Origin: Acidobacteriota bacterium | GTDB lineage: Bacteria; Acidobacteriota; Terriglobia; UBA7540 | Assembly (NCBI GenBank): GCA_003171295.1 | Contig: PMYF01000251.1 | Location: 1-6,135, forward strand | DNA length: 6,135 bases | Direction: 5' to 3' | Shown: positions 1 through 6,091 of the stretch, piece after piece | Layout: the number at the start of each line of letters is the position of its first letter | Position numbering within the stretch: position 1 is the stretch's first letter | Program-made: the position numbers and the translations under genes | The notes under the pieces: model-generated | What the model was told of the DNA's origin: nothing | The model's database searches: none | Seen by the model: the letters and a program-made list of their open reading frames with translations, nothing else

Positions 1-2
1 CA

Positions 3-596
3 CGCGCCGCGAAACTCCTAACTACCCTCATCCCAAGCAGTTCGACAAACGATTCCGGTCACAACAAAAAGGAAGATGTGCCCGACTACGGCTACTACAA
101 GGAACACCCGGTATGGTACATGTACCTGCACCCGGATCATCCTTCCAAGGAAACCATCATCGCCGCACGCGACCGAATGCTGGCAAATATCCCCAAGCTG
201 CGAGTGGTGGGCTGCCACCTGGGCAGCATGGAAGTCGACGTGGATGAAATCGCCCGGCATTTCGAGCGCTGCCCCAACTTTGCTGTAGATACGGCGGCCC
301 GGATGCTCTATCTCATGAAACAACCTCCCGAGAAGGTACGAGCCTTCCTCCTCAAATACCAGGACCGCGTCGTCTACGGCACCGACCTTGAACTGCATCC
401 GTGGGAAGATGCGCCAAAGACTCTGCCGCAGTGGGAGGAGCAATACCTAACAGACTGGAAGTACTTCGCGACGGATGAATGGGTGGTGATGAATGGGAAG
501 AAATATCGTGGCTTGAAACTGCCAGAACCAATCCTTCGCAAGTTGTACCACGATAACGCGGTCCGCTGGGTGCCCGGGATTGTGGGAAAAGATTAA
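3..596 (+). CDS. Amidohydrolase-2 family metal-dependent hydrolase, C-terminal part (5' end outside window)
   Basis: The frame is open from the window edge to TAA at 594-596, so the gene is cut at its 5' end. Family-like sequence starts near base 78, where a GTG is followed by PDYGYYKEHP and MYLHPDHPSKE. Counting from that GTG, conserved points are the metal/active-site-type His47 in VVGCHLGSME, the block KYQDRVVYGTDLE with the barrel-end Asp103, and the closing LPEPILRKLYHDNA. These match the TIM-barrel amidohydrolase family 2 (PF04909-type, hydrolases and decarboxylases), normally about 300-370 residues. The N-terminal HxH metal motif is not in view. The substrate is unknown and the location is probably cytoplasmic. 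Residues encoded by bases 3-77 are Ser/Asn/Lys-rich and do not resemble the family, so a start at GTG 78 (AAGGA at 69-73) or upstream damage is possible. It converges on the minus-strand PfkB gene. The family call is firm; the start is not. Confidence 0.8.
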   Translation, partial: RAAKLLTTLIPSSSTNDSGHNKKEDVPDYGYYKEHPVWYMYLHPDHPSKETIIAARDRMLANIPKLRVVGCHLGSMEVDVDEIARHFERCPNFAVDTAARMLYLMKQPPEKVRAFLLKYQDRVVYGTDLELHPWEDAPKTLPQWEEQYLTDWKYFATDEWVVMNGKKYRGLKLPEPILRKLYHDNAVRWVPGIVGKD

Positions 597-597
597 A

Positions 598-612
598 CGC
601 GCGGCGAGCGCG
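598..612. terminator. Possible short GC hairpin between convergent genes
   Basis: CGCGC (598-602) can pair with GCGCG (608-612) around a five-base loop, in the 47-base gap between two converging stop codons. On the minus strand the hairpin is followed by TTTAATC, which overlaps the end of the plus-strand gene. The T-run is short and there is none on the plus strand, so this is only a weak candidate for a shared terminator. Confidence 0.25.
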
Positions 613-643
613 CCCAGCCTTTCTCGGGTGACTCGACAGACAG

Positions 644-1762
644 TTAGGCGCTTGGGGTGAGTTGAAGATGCTCCCGCATTGCGACTGAGAAAGTAATACC
701 GAGATCATGACCGAAAGATAGAAGCATATCAACATTGGCGTCAGGATGGATTGTGTGGGGTGAAGTAACCTTGTACGCCGCCAAGAGCATGCCTAAATCA
801 AAAGCACTCTCCAGAGGACGTTCGGAGGAAGACGCGGCAGTTGGTCCAGGTTTGATCAGAGGCAACCCGACGGCGAGTGCCGAAAGTACTCCTGCCAGCA
901 ACGCATCGCCGGCTCCCGCCGTGCTGACCACTGGAACGTTTAGGGCGGGGCGGTAATCCCAGGTTCCCCCGGAAAACGCAAAGGCCCCGTGACCACCGGC
1001 GCTGAGGATGATCTGAATATTCTGCTGGAACGACAACAACGTGTCCGCACAGCGGTCAAGAAAGCGTTGCGAGTTAGCTGGGTCGAACCTCTCGCCGATC
1101 AGCATTCCCGCCTCATCTTCGTTCATAGCCACCAAATCCACCAGCGCGAATATTCCCTCCTGCCGCGCCGTCGCGACTTCGGCCGATGTAAACGCGGCCG
1201 CCCGAAATGCCTGATGACCCCCGCTCAGCCTCAGCAGGTGGCCGCGCGTTTCCAACGGAACTTCTGGCGCCGCAAGAACCATGCAACGCGGAGAGTTAGA
1301 GGCGAATAGTCCCGAGCAACGATCGATATCGTTGCAGTCCAATGCCGACGCAGCGGACTCGGTGGTCGTGATATTCCCGCCTGAACCGTCAGGGTACTGG
1401 AAGCACACACTGAAGAGGGTTGGTTGGTCTCGGAGGAGCTCAATGTGCCGAATGTCCATGCCCGCATCCGCCATTTCTTGAATCATCCGCCTCCCGCCGT
1501 CGTCGCTGCCCACCTTCCCGACTGGAACCACATGAAAAGGAGAACCTCCGGGCTGCGCTCCCAGCAAAACGGCAATGTAATGGCTGATAATGTGGAGCTT
1601 ACAGTAGTCGCGGATGTTCCGTAATCGAGCTGGGCGGCTTTCATTCCGGCCCAGCGTATGGTTTCCTTCCAGCGCAAAGAAAAGGCCTGTCCCTATCCCC
1701 CCCACTCCTATAAACCGACGGTAAGGGGAGTTCGAATTGAATTGCAGCGTTCGTGCTGGCAT
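644..1762 (-). CDS. PfkB-family carbohydrate kinase (ribokinase-like)
   Basis: This 372-residue protein is a probable cytoplasmic ATP-dependent sugar kinase. The C-terminal PfkB signature is clear: STAGAGDALLAG at 280-291, where Asp286 of GAGD is the expected catalytic base and the glycines form the anion hole. Supporting blocks are VGKVGSDDGG (81-90), NEDEAGML (214-221, the usual N-x-x-E position) and SAGGHGAF (254-261). The N-terminal part is unusual. It reads GVGGIGTGLFFALEGNHTLGRNE, and the glycine-rich GGxxxN sugar-binding signature expected near residues 40-60 is not visible, so the substrate cannot be named. The ATG start is supported by AGGAG at 1769-1773, six bases upstream. It begins 22 bases after the NagB-like stop, so the two are surely co-transcribed and probably act on the same sugar. 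At 372 residues it is longer than typical ribokinases (about 300-330). The family call is firm; the substrate is unknown. Confidence 0.88.
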   Translation of the reverse strand: MPARTLQFNSNSPYRRFIGVGGIGTGLFFALEGNHTLGRNESRPARLRNIRDYCKLHIISHYIAVLLGAQPGGSPFHVVPVGKVGSDDGGRRMIQEMADAGMDIRHIELLRDQPTLFSVCFQYPDGSGGNITTTESAASALDCNDIDRCSGLFASNSPRCMVLAAPEVPLETRGHLLRLSGGHQAFRAAAFTSAEVATARQEGIFALVDLVAMNEDEAGMLIGERFDPANSQRFLDRCADTLLSFQQNIQIILSAGGHGAFAFSGGTWDYRPALNVPVVSTAGAGDALLAGVLSALAVGLPLIKPGPTAASSSERPLESAFDLGMLLAAYKVTSPHTIHPDANVDMLLSFGHDLGITFSVAMREHLQLTPSA

Positions 1763-1784
1763 GTGGAACTCCTAAAGCCCCGGA

Positions 1785-2672
1785 TCAGAAGAGTTCCCAT
1801 TCGGGGTGCTCGCTGATGGGGTGACGTGCCGTCTCGAGTGTCGCAGTAATCAGGGCGTCCGGGTGACGCTGCAACAGGGTCATCGGGTATTCCGGCGTAG
1901 GTTCTGAGAACAATGCCACTCGCAACGCTGTCTGTTTCCATGCCCCCGTGTCGCTGAACACGCGCACCCGTTTGGCGGATAAGCACTCCCTAACGCCCAA
2001 AGTCACCGACATCGGTGGAACGAACTGATAAGCGGCCCCGAAGGTTCGGTGGGCCAGCGCTAGCACGGTGTCCAGATTGTTCTCCTGAATGCGCATAGAG
2101 CTATTGGCTACGTCCTCGAGGGTCACGTGACTGAAGGGGTGCCGACGGGCCTGGTTGTACGCGATATGACCGTCTTGGCCCCAGCCTCCCAACGTGATGT
2201 CTACCGGCGCCTCCTCCAAGGCTGCTTGAACGCGCTCGATGGTCGAGGGTAACAGCCAAAACCTCTGAGACTCGGGAACTGCCAGACCAGGAGCAATACC
2301 GCCATAGAAGTGCTGCTCCATAAAAGTGCGAAAGTTGTAGGGATGATTCCTGGGCAACGGGCGCCCTTGCCAATCCAAACATTCATCCATGTGGAAAACT
2401 GTCAGGGCGCGAAGTGAAACCTTTAGGGTATTCACCAATTCGGTAAACGGCGCATACCAGCAATTCGGCCCGCACGGGACAATGGCTCTGGTCGGCAGCC
2501 CTGCGTGGTTGTTCGACTGGATCACTTCCAGTAACTCTCGCGCCATGCACTGCCCCATTTCGGAGGAATCCCGGACGATGCGGAAACGCACGCGTAAATC
2601 CGGGTGTTGAGGTAGCGCATCGACAGGAATCTTGCACCATTTAAACAGCTCTTTAGGGTCAAGGTGGCTCAT
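1785..2672 (-). CDS. NagB-like glucosamine-6-phosphate deaminase/isomerase family protein, divergent active site
   Basis: This 295-residue protein has the NagB/RpiA/6-phosphogluconolactonase fold. FHMDECLDW (93-101) matches the FNMDEY block of glucosamine-6-phosphate deaminase, with Asp96 at the position of catalytic Asp72 in E. coli NagB. GGWGQDGHIAYNQ (162-174) matches GGVGNDGHIAFNE, keeping Asp167 and His169 (Asp141 and His143). MSVTLGVRECLSAKRV (221-236) and the Lys246 region (TGAWKQTALR) also fit. Two departures stand out. Gln174 replaces Glu148, the third member of the ring-opening triad, and the phosphate loop that reads GGTP in NagB reads CGPNCW (67-72) here. True glucosamine-6-phosphate deamination is therefore uncertain; another sugar-phosphate isomerisation or hydrolysis is possible. 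The ATG is preceded by GAGG at 2680-2683, seven bases away. It is followed after 22 bases by the PfkB kinase in the same operon. Confidence 0.85.
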   Translation of the reverse strand: MSHLDPKELFKWCKIPVDALPQHPDLRVRFRIVRDSSEMGQCMARELLEVIQSNNHAGLPTRAIVPCGPNCWYAPFTELVNTLKVSLRALTVFHMDECLDWQGRPLPRNHPYNFRTFMEQHFYGGIAPGLAVPESQRFWLLPSTIERVQAALEEAPVDITLGGWGQDGHIAYNQARRHPFSHVTLEDVANSSMRIQENNLDTVLALAHRTFGAAYQFVPPMSVTLGVRECLSAKRVRVFSDTGAWKQTALRVALFSEPTPEYPMTLLQRHPDALITATLETARHPISEHPEWELF

Positions 2673-2684
2673 GCTTTTTCCTCG

Positions 2685-2913
2685 TCAAGAAGTTCCTTTG
2701 GGGCTCGCAAACTCGAGCTCAAGATTTTCATCGATCTCCGTGTTGAGTTCCCCGATATACAGCACTGTGCCGCCCCTGAGCCTAGCTATGCGTGCATGGT
2801 ACGGAGGCAAAAGCGCGAGACAGGAAGTTCAGGGCCAACCCAAGCTGTACCTTGCTCACCCCGTAGGTCTCGAACCGAACGGTTATGCGAATGAAATCGG
2901 TCGCACAAACACC
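2685..2913 (-). pseudogene. Possible frame-broken small ORF inside the operon
   Basis: No intact gene with a clear start fills the gap between the amidohydrolase and the NagB-like gene. Two overlapping minus-strand frames look protein-like. The first, 2913 to a TAG at 2782, includes FIRITVRFETYGVSKVQLG. The second, open from 2828 to a TGA at 2685, includes GTVLYIGELNTEIDENLE. A single-base shift in the overlap (2782-2828) would join them into roughly 70 residues. The second frame ends 12 bases before the NagB-like ATG and the first begins 17 bases after the amidohydrolase stop, which is operon-like spacing. Against it, neither frame has an ATG and I recognise no family. It may be a decayed small gene, a sequencing frameshift, or chance in an untranslated spacer. 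Confidence 0.25.
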
Positions 2914-2930
2914 TCAAGTCATTATCCGCT

Positions 2931-3980
2931 TTACGCCAGAGCCGGAAACAGCTTTGCGGCGTTTCCGTAATAAATCTTCCGAAGGATTGCGTCTGGCAGG
3001 TGCAGCCCATAAATCCGCCATCGCGATTTTCCCCAGCGGCCGATATAGTCCGGATAATCGAAATACTCGTTGTCCGTTTCGAAAAACCGGAAATGACAGC
3101 GATAAATCTCCGGAGTGACAGGCATGTCAGCACCGAACAAAATCCGATCCTGGTACTTCATGAGAAAATTCTGTGCCGTATAGGGCTGGCGGCCAAGCTC
3201 ATCAATCCGGGCAGACAGATCAATGTACGTGTTGGGATGGTTGTCCAGAAGCCGGCCAACACTGGCTAAATCCTCCGGGTTGTTAGCGACGTGAGGCAGC
3301 AAGAACTTCGTCTCCGCATGCCGCGCAATCATGCGGTCCCGTTGGTCCAGAAGTTCCTGCTTGGAATAGAACGACCCATAGAAGCTCCAGGCTGGAAACT
3401 CCTGAAGAGTCGGGTAATGCTCATTCTTCTCATTGGCCGGCAAGAAGAAACCCCAGGGGTCGGAGACATGAATGAGGACGGGCACACCTAGTTCTCCGCA
3501 TCTTTCCCAAATCGGCGCAAGCCGATCATCGTCCACAGCCAGTTGCTTTCCGCACTCGTCCTTAAAGTAGAGTCCAAGTTCCTTGGTAACTTTCAATCCG
3601 AGGGCCCCTAGAGCAACGTGCGACTCGAGCGTCTGGAGGCAACGGTCGACAAAGTTGTCCCGCAAGAGTAGCGGGTCACCCCACTGAGCGAACTCCGCCA
3701 TCGTGAGTGCCGCGAACCGCCCTGGATGCGCTTTCACATATTGATCGAAGTAGATGTTGATATCCCGTCTCTGGATGGTGTACGTGTTGTTCTGGTAAGG
3801 CAGAATGGCATTGCCAGTGACGTTCACAAACGTCCGCACGCCCACCTGATCCATCACCGCGATCAATTCTTCCGGGGAGAATTCGCCAAAAAGATGGTTA
3901 TGCGCATCAATGACTGGGAATCTGGCCCGATCAGGAATGGTCGTTTGCCGCTTTAGGAACGGTTCAGGGTGGAAATCCAT
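2931..3980 (-). CDS. Amidohydrolase-2 family metal-dependent hydrolase (complete)
   Basis: This 349-residue protein is a complete TIM-barrel amidohydrolase of the PF04909 type, probably cytoplasmic since no signal peptide is seen. From the chosen ATG, the metal motif DAHNH is at 25-29 (His27, His29). Further candidate ligands or active-site residues are His171 in VLIHVSDPWGFF, His230 in FLLPHVANNPEDL, and Asp284 in KYQDRILFGADMP. The end LPDAILRKIYYGNAAKLFP parallels the end of the enzyme at 3-596, so the two are paralogs. The substrate is unknown; family members hydrolyse or decarboxylate small carboxylic or cyclic compounds. An upstream ATG (3998) and TTG (4034) are in frame. I chose 3980 because GGGAGG at 3991-3996 sits ten bases before it and residue 20 onward matches the family. 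A weak -10-like TATACT lies at 4034-4039. It sits 79 bases after the deacylase remnant and before the NagB-PfkB pair. Confidence 0.87.
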   Translation of the reverse strand: MDFHPEPFLKRQTTIPDRARFPVIDAHNHLFGEFSPEELIAVMDQVGVRTFVNVTGNAILPYQNNTYTIQRRDINIYFDQYVKAHPGRFAALTMAEFAQWGDPLLLRDNFVDRCLQTLESHVALGALGLKVTKELGLYFKDECGKQLAVDDDRLAPIWERCGELGVPVLIHVSDPWGFFLPANEKNEHYPTLQEFPAWSFYGSFYSKQELLDQRDRMIARHAETKFLLPHVANNPEDLASVGRLLDNHPNTYIDLSARIDELGRQPYTAQNFLMKYQDRILFGADMPVTPEIYRCHFRFFETDNEYFDYPDYIGRWGKSRWRIYGLHLPDAILRKIYYGNAAKLFPALA

Positions 3981-3990
3981 CTGGATACGT

Positions 3991-3996
3991 CCTCCC
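3991..3996 (-). promoter_or_regulatory. Shine-Dalgarno that decides the amidohydrolase start
   Basis: On the minus strand this reads GGGAGG, ten bases before the ATG at 3980. It covers the codons just after the alternative ATG at 3998, which itself has only AAGGA about 13 bases upstream. This favours the shorter 349-residue protein. Confidence 0.55.
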
Positions 3997-4059
3997 ATCG
4001 TCAGCGAGCGGTCCTTTCGCTCACGGAACAGCAAGTATACCCATTGCTCCCGCTCAGCG

Positions 4060-4698
4060 TTAATCTACTTTCTTGCCTTGTCCGTACAGAATGACCCCAG
4101 GGCGCGCATGGGTGAGTCGGCCACGGTCGAGAACGATTTGGCCGTTGACCATAACGTATTCCACCCCTTCGGAGTACTTCTGCGGCATTTCATACGTCGC
4201 GTGGTCGATGATTCTTAGCGCGTCAAACGCCGTTACATCGGCCGCCAAACCTGGTCGCAACAGGCCGCGGTCAAAAACCCCTATTTTCGCGGCGTTGGCC
4301 GAAGTCATTTTTGGAATTGCTTCCTCAAGTGAAAGATCTCCTGCCTCGCGCACGTATAGGCCTAGGACACGGGGGAAAGTCCCGTAGTCGCGGGGGTGGG
4401 GATGGCCGGCGGCTAAGTGCCCCTCGTTCTTCCGCGCGGTACCATCGGACCCAATGGAGACAAACGACTGCTTGAGCGCGTATCGCATGTCCGCTTCGGA
4501 ATGATGAAAGTATACCGTGGGGACAGAGCCGCCGTTGTTTTCCAGCAACTCGAAAAGGGTATCGATCGGTTCTCCACCAAGATCTCCAATCACCTCACTC
4601 ATGCGCTTGCCCTCGAACCGCCGATACTTCGGGTTTGAAAATGATACCAGCAACATGCCATCCCAACCCCCCGTGGCCGTGTAGCTGTTGATCTTGAT
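4060..4698 (-). pseudogene. N-acyl-D-amino-acid deacylase (D-aminoacylase family), C-terminal remnant
   Basis: This is the last 40% or so of an amidohydrolase-3 type D-aminoacylase, a family of about 480-550 residues that removes N-acyl groups from D-amino acids. The visible blocks are SYTATGGWDGMLLVS, VPTVYFHHSEADMRYA, VSIGSDG (the Asp matches the catalytic Asp366 position of D-aminoacylase), HPHPRDYGTFPRVLG, and the C-terminal β-domain RGLLRPGLAADVTAFD. The N-terminal barrel half, with the first metal-binding residues and the two zinc histidines, is absent, so the product could not be catalytic. Family-like sequence continues upstream of the first possible ATG (4656), whose Met is the conserved one of WDGM. 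It runs to an in-frame TGA at 4699-4701 and, less surely, through 15 codons beyond it to an ATG at 4746 that overlaps the nitrilase stop. A gene caller might report 4060-4656 (198 residues). I read it as a deletion-derived pseudogene. Confidence 0.78.
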
Positions 4699-4745
4699 TC
4701 ATATCAAGCGATCCTCTCTGGAACGATTGAACCGTGAACCAGTCA

Positions 4746-5681
4746 TCACCTTTCCGTCTGAAGGCGCTTGTAGGCAGGCGGGTACCGGTTCGGAAGCCCG
4801 TAAACCGGATTCCAATCGGCCCTCGCTTTGCGGAGAGGCGTGAGGTTCAGATTACTTACCAAAACCGCTTCGACATTGTCGAGTTCGTCTTGCGTAGAGC
4901 CTTCGAAGTCGAGGGTGGAACTGGTTCCGGTGTTGCGCGGGGCGCCGTAATTCACGCGGACAATAAACAGATCATTTTCCAGTGCGCGCGTCTGGTAGAG
5001 GTGAACGAGCAGCGGCCGGGAGAAATCATCGGTGCAGTAGGGATTGAAGACAATCTCCGCGCCCCCCAGGGCGAGCTCGCGCGTCGACTCCGGATGCTGG
5101 ATGTCGTAACAGATCTCGATTCCGATTTTCGCTTTCACTCCACCAATTTCAACTTCCCAAACCGGAAACCCGTCGCCGTGATTGACCCCCGAGGCCAGCA
5201 TCCAGTTCTGAAGATGCACCTTGCTGTAGGTGCCCACGATCTGTCCCTGAGGGTTCATCAGGACCGCTGTGTTGAACAGCTTTCCTCCGCGATTCTCATC
5301 CATCCCAAATATAATCCAAATGCCCAGTTCCCTGGCTAGGGCCGCAAAGCGGTTGGTGGCCGGCCCGGGAATCGTTTCTGCCGCCGCCAGGATTTTCGCC
5401 CGCTCGGCCACAATCGGAGGTGCGTCCACGGAAGTGTTGGGCGGCAGATCCACACGGGCGTACCCCTGCACCGCAGCTTCCGGCGTGCAAACGATCTTGG
5501 CTCCTCGGACCGCCGCCTGCCGAATCAAGTCTTCGGCTCGTGAGAGATTGTATTGTTTGTCGTAGAGCCGGGCGTTCATCTGGATCAGGCCAACCCGAAT
5601 GGTTTCATCGGCCTTCGCAGCGGTCGAATTGATCACAGTGACTACCAGCAGCAATGCAGCAAGAATGAAAGGACGATACAT
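4746..5681 (-). CDS. Exported carbon-nitrogen hydrolase (nitrilase superfamily)
   Basis: This 311-residue protein hydrolyses non-peptide C-N bonds (amides, carbamoyl groups or nitriles; exact substrate unknown). The Glu-Lys-Cys triad of the superfamily (PF00795) is complete: Glu68 in CTPEAAVQGY, Lys154 in TYSKVHLQNW, and Cys191 in IGIEICYDIQHPES. A signal peptide is clear, with Arg3, a hydrophobic core FILAALLLVVTVI and a likely cleavage site after AAKA (residue 24). There is no lipobox Cys, so a periplasmic or secreted enzyme is expected, unlike most cytoplasmic members. The start at 5681 is chosen because AGGAGG lies five bases upstream and the signal peptide begins there, although the frame stays open to a GTG at 5867. 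The stop TGA overlaps an ATG (4746) that leads into the deacylase remnant. Length is normal for the family (about 260-320). A candidate promoter sits 50 bases upstream. Confidence 0.88.
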   Translation of the reverse strand: MYRPFILAALLLVVTVINSTAAKADETIRVGLIQMNARLYDKQYNLSRAEDLIRQAAVRGAKIVCTPEAAVQGYARVDLPPNTSVDAPPIVAERAKILAAAETIPGPATNRFAALARELGIWIIFGMDENRGGKLFNTAVLMNPQGQIVGTYSKVHLQNWMLASGVNHGDGFPVWEVEIGGVKAKIGIEICYDIQHPESTRELALGGAEIVFNPYCTDDFSRPLLVHLYQTRALENDLFIVRVNYGAPRNTGTSSTLDFEGSTQDELDNVEAVLVSNLNLTPLRKARADWNPVYGLPNRYPPAYKRLQTER

Positions 5682-5686
5682 GTAGT

Positions 5687-5692
5687 CCTCCT
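5687..5692 (-). promoter_or_regulatory. Strong Shine-Dalgarno of the nitrilase-family gene
   Basis: On the minus strand this reads AGGAGG with a five-base spacer to the ATG at 5681. It fixes the start at the signal peptide instead of at in-frame starts further upstream. Confidence 0.75.
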
Positions 5693-5730
5693 CAGCCCGA
5701 ATTTCCATTTTGATTTCCCGGCCGACCGAC

Positions 5731-5759
5731 AATATACCTCTGACCGCGTCCGCAAACAA
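5731..5759 (-). promoter_or_regulatory. Candidate sigma-70-type promoter for the nitrilase-family gene
   Basis: On the minus strand TTGTTT (5754-5759) and TATATT (5731-5736) are separated by exactly 17 bases. The -10 matches five of six consensus bases and the -35 only three. Transcription would start near 5724, leaving a leader of about 43 bases before the ATG at 5681. If correct, it rules out translation from the upstream in-frame GTG at 5867. Confidence 0.4.
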
Positions 5760-5879
5760 CGATCCCTCCCACTTTTCGGTGCCGGGGTGCTTCCAGCGGC
5801 CAGCGCGAGGCCAGTTGTACGCCTTCCAAGAGTCCCAGAGCCCGAAACTGCTGCTGTTGCGACCCACTCCTCAGACACA

Positions 5880-5902
5880 CCTCCTTTCCTTCCCTCCCTC
5901 CT
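5880..5902 (+). repeat. Homopyrimidine tract
   Basis: Twenty-three consecutive C/T bases on the plus strand, a purine run on the minus strand that includes AAAGGAGG. It lies just past the end of the transposase remnant. It is a low-complexity tract with no assigned role. Confidence 0.5.
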
Positions 5903-5932
5903 GACCGAAATCTGATCCGATCTGCGGTTCGC

Positions 5933-6091
5933 CTATCCCGCTGGCGATGATAGCGCTGCGACCCGCTGGAGCATCGCTCCAAAGAGGCGCCGTGTCAGAT
6001 GGCCCTCCGCCAGCAGCAGCCAATAGTAGCGGGCATGCTTCACCAGCCGTCCGCAGGTTTTAGTCAGCCGCTCGTGCAAGCTCGTTCGTGG
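5933..6091 (-). mobile_element. C-terminal remnant of an IS1380/IS4-type transposase
   Basis: The minus strand encodes 52 residues ending at TAG (5933-5935). They include TSLHERLTKT, GRLVKHARYYWLLLAEGHL and TRRLFGAMLQRVAAL. From memory this is the closing helix region of IS1380-type DDE transposases, where a basic KHARY segment is followed by LLLAE and RRLF. Only the tail is visible; the catalytic DDE residues would lie upstream, beyond the window. The same frame has a TGA at 6092-6094, just after a Trp codon where the family continues, so the gene is probably a pseudogene, although frame-matched sequence continues to the window edge. No inverted repeat could be recognised. The remnant sits upstream of the nitrilase-deacylase region, where gene loss is evident. 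IS1380 is my best guess; another IS4-like group is possible. Confidence 0.55.

Larger units (their letters stand above)
5682..5932. other. Gap between transposase remnant and nitrilase-family gene
   Basis: This 251-base gap holds the candidate promoter, the nitrilase ribosome binding site and a pyrimidine tract. On the minus strand the nitrilase frame is open back to GTG 5867. The 62 extra residues are Trp-rich and have mostly G or C at third codon positions, but I recognise no domain in them. The IS end expected shortly after the transposase stop should lie here; I could not define terminal inverted repeats or a target duplication. Confidence 0.4.

Noticed and set aside
2855..2895. A GGTTCGAGACC-like segment on the minus strand resembling a tRNA T-arm
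   Set aside because: The flanking bases do not form a five-pair T stem, and no acceptor, D-arm or anticodon arm can be drawn around it.
2786..3133. Minus-strand open frame running across the amidohydrolase 3' end
   Set aside because: Most of it is out-of-frame within the amidohydrolase; the Arg/Ser/Cys-rich translation is typical of a shadow frame.
3981..4034. N-terminal extension of the amidohydrolase to TTG 4034 or ATG 3998
   Set aside because: Neither start has a well-placed ribosome binding site, the extra residues look unlike the family, and GGGAGG supports ATG 3980.
4734..5339. Long plus-strand open frame opposite the nitrilase gene
   Set aside because: It is antisense to a well-supported gene with a full catalytic triad, and its translation (Arg- and Val-rich) shows no recognisable domain.
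5960..5985. TGGAGC-ATC-GCTCCA perfect inverted repeat as a terminator or IS end
   Set aside because: It lies inside the transposase-like coding tail and has only a three-base loop and no T-run.
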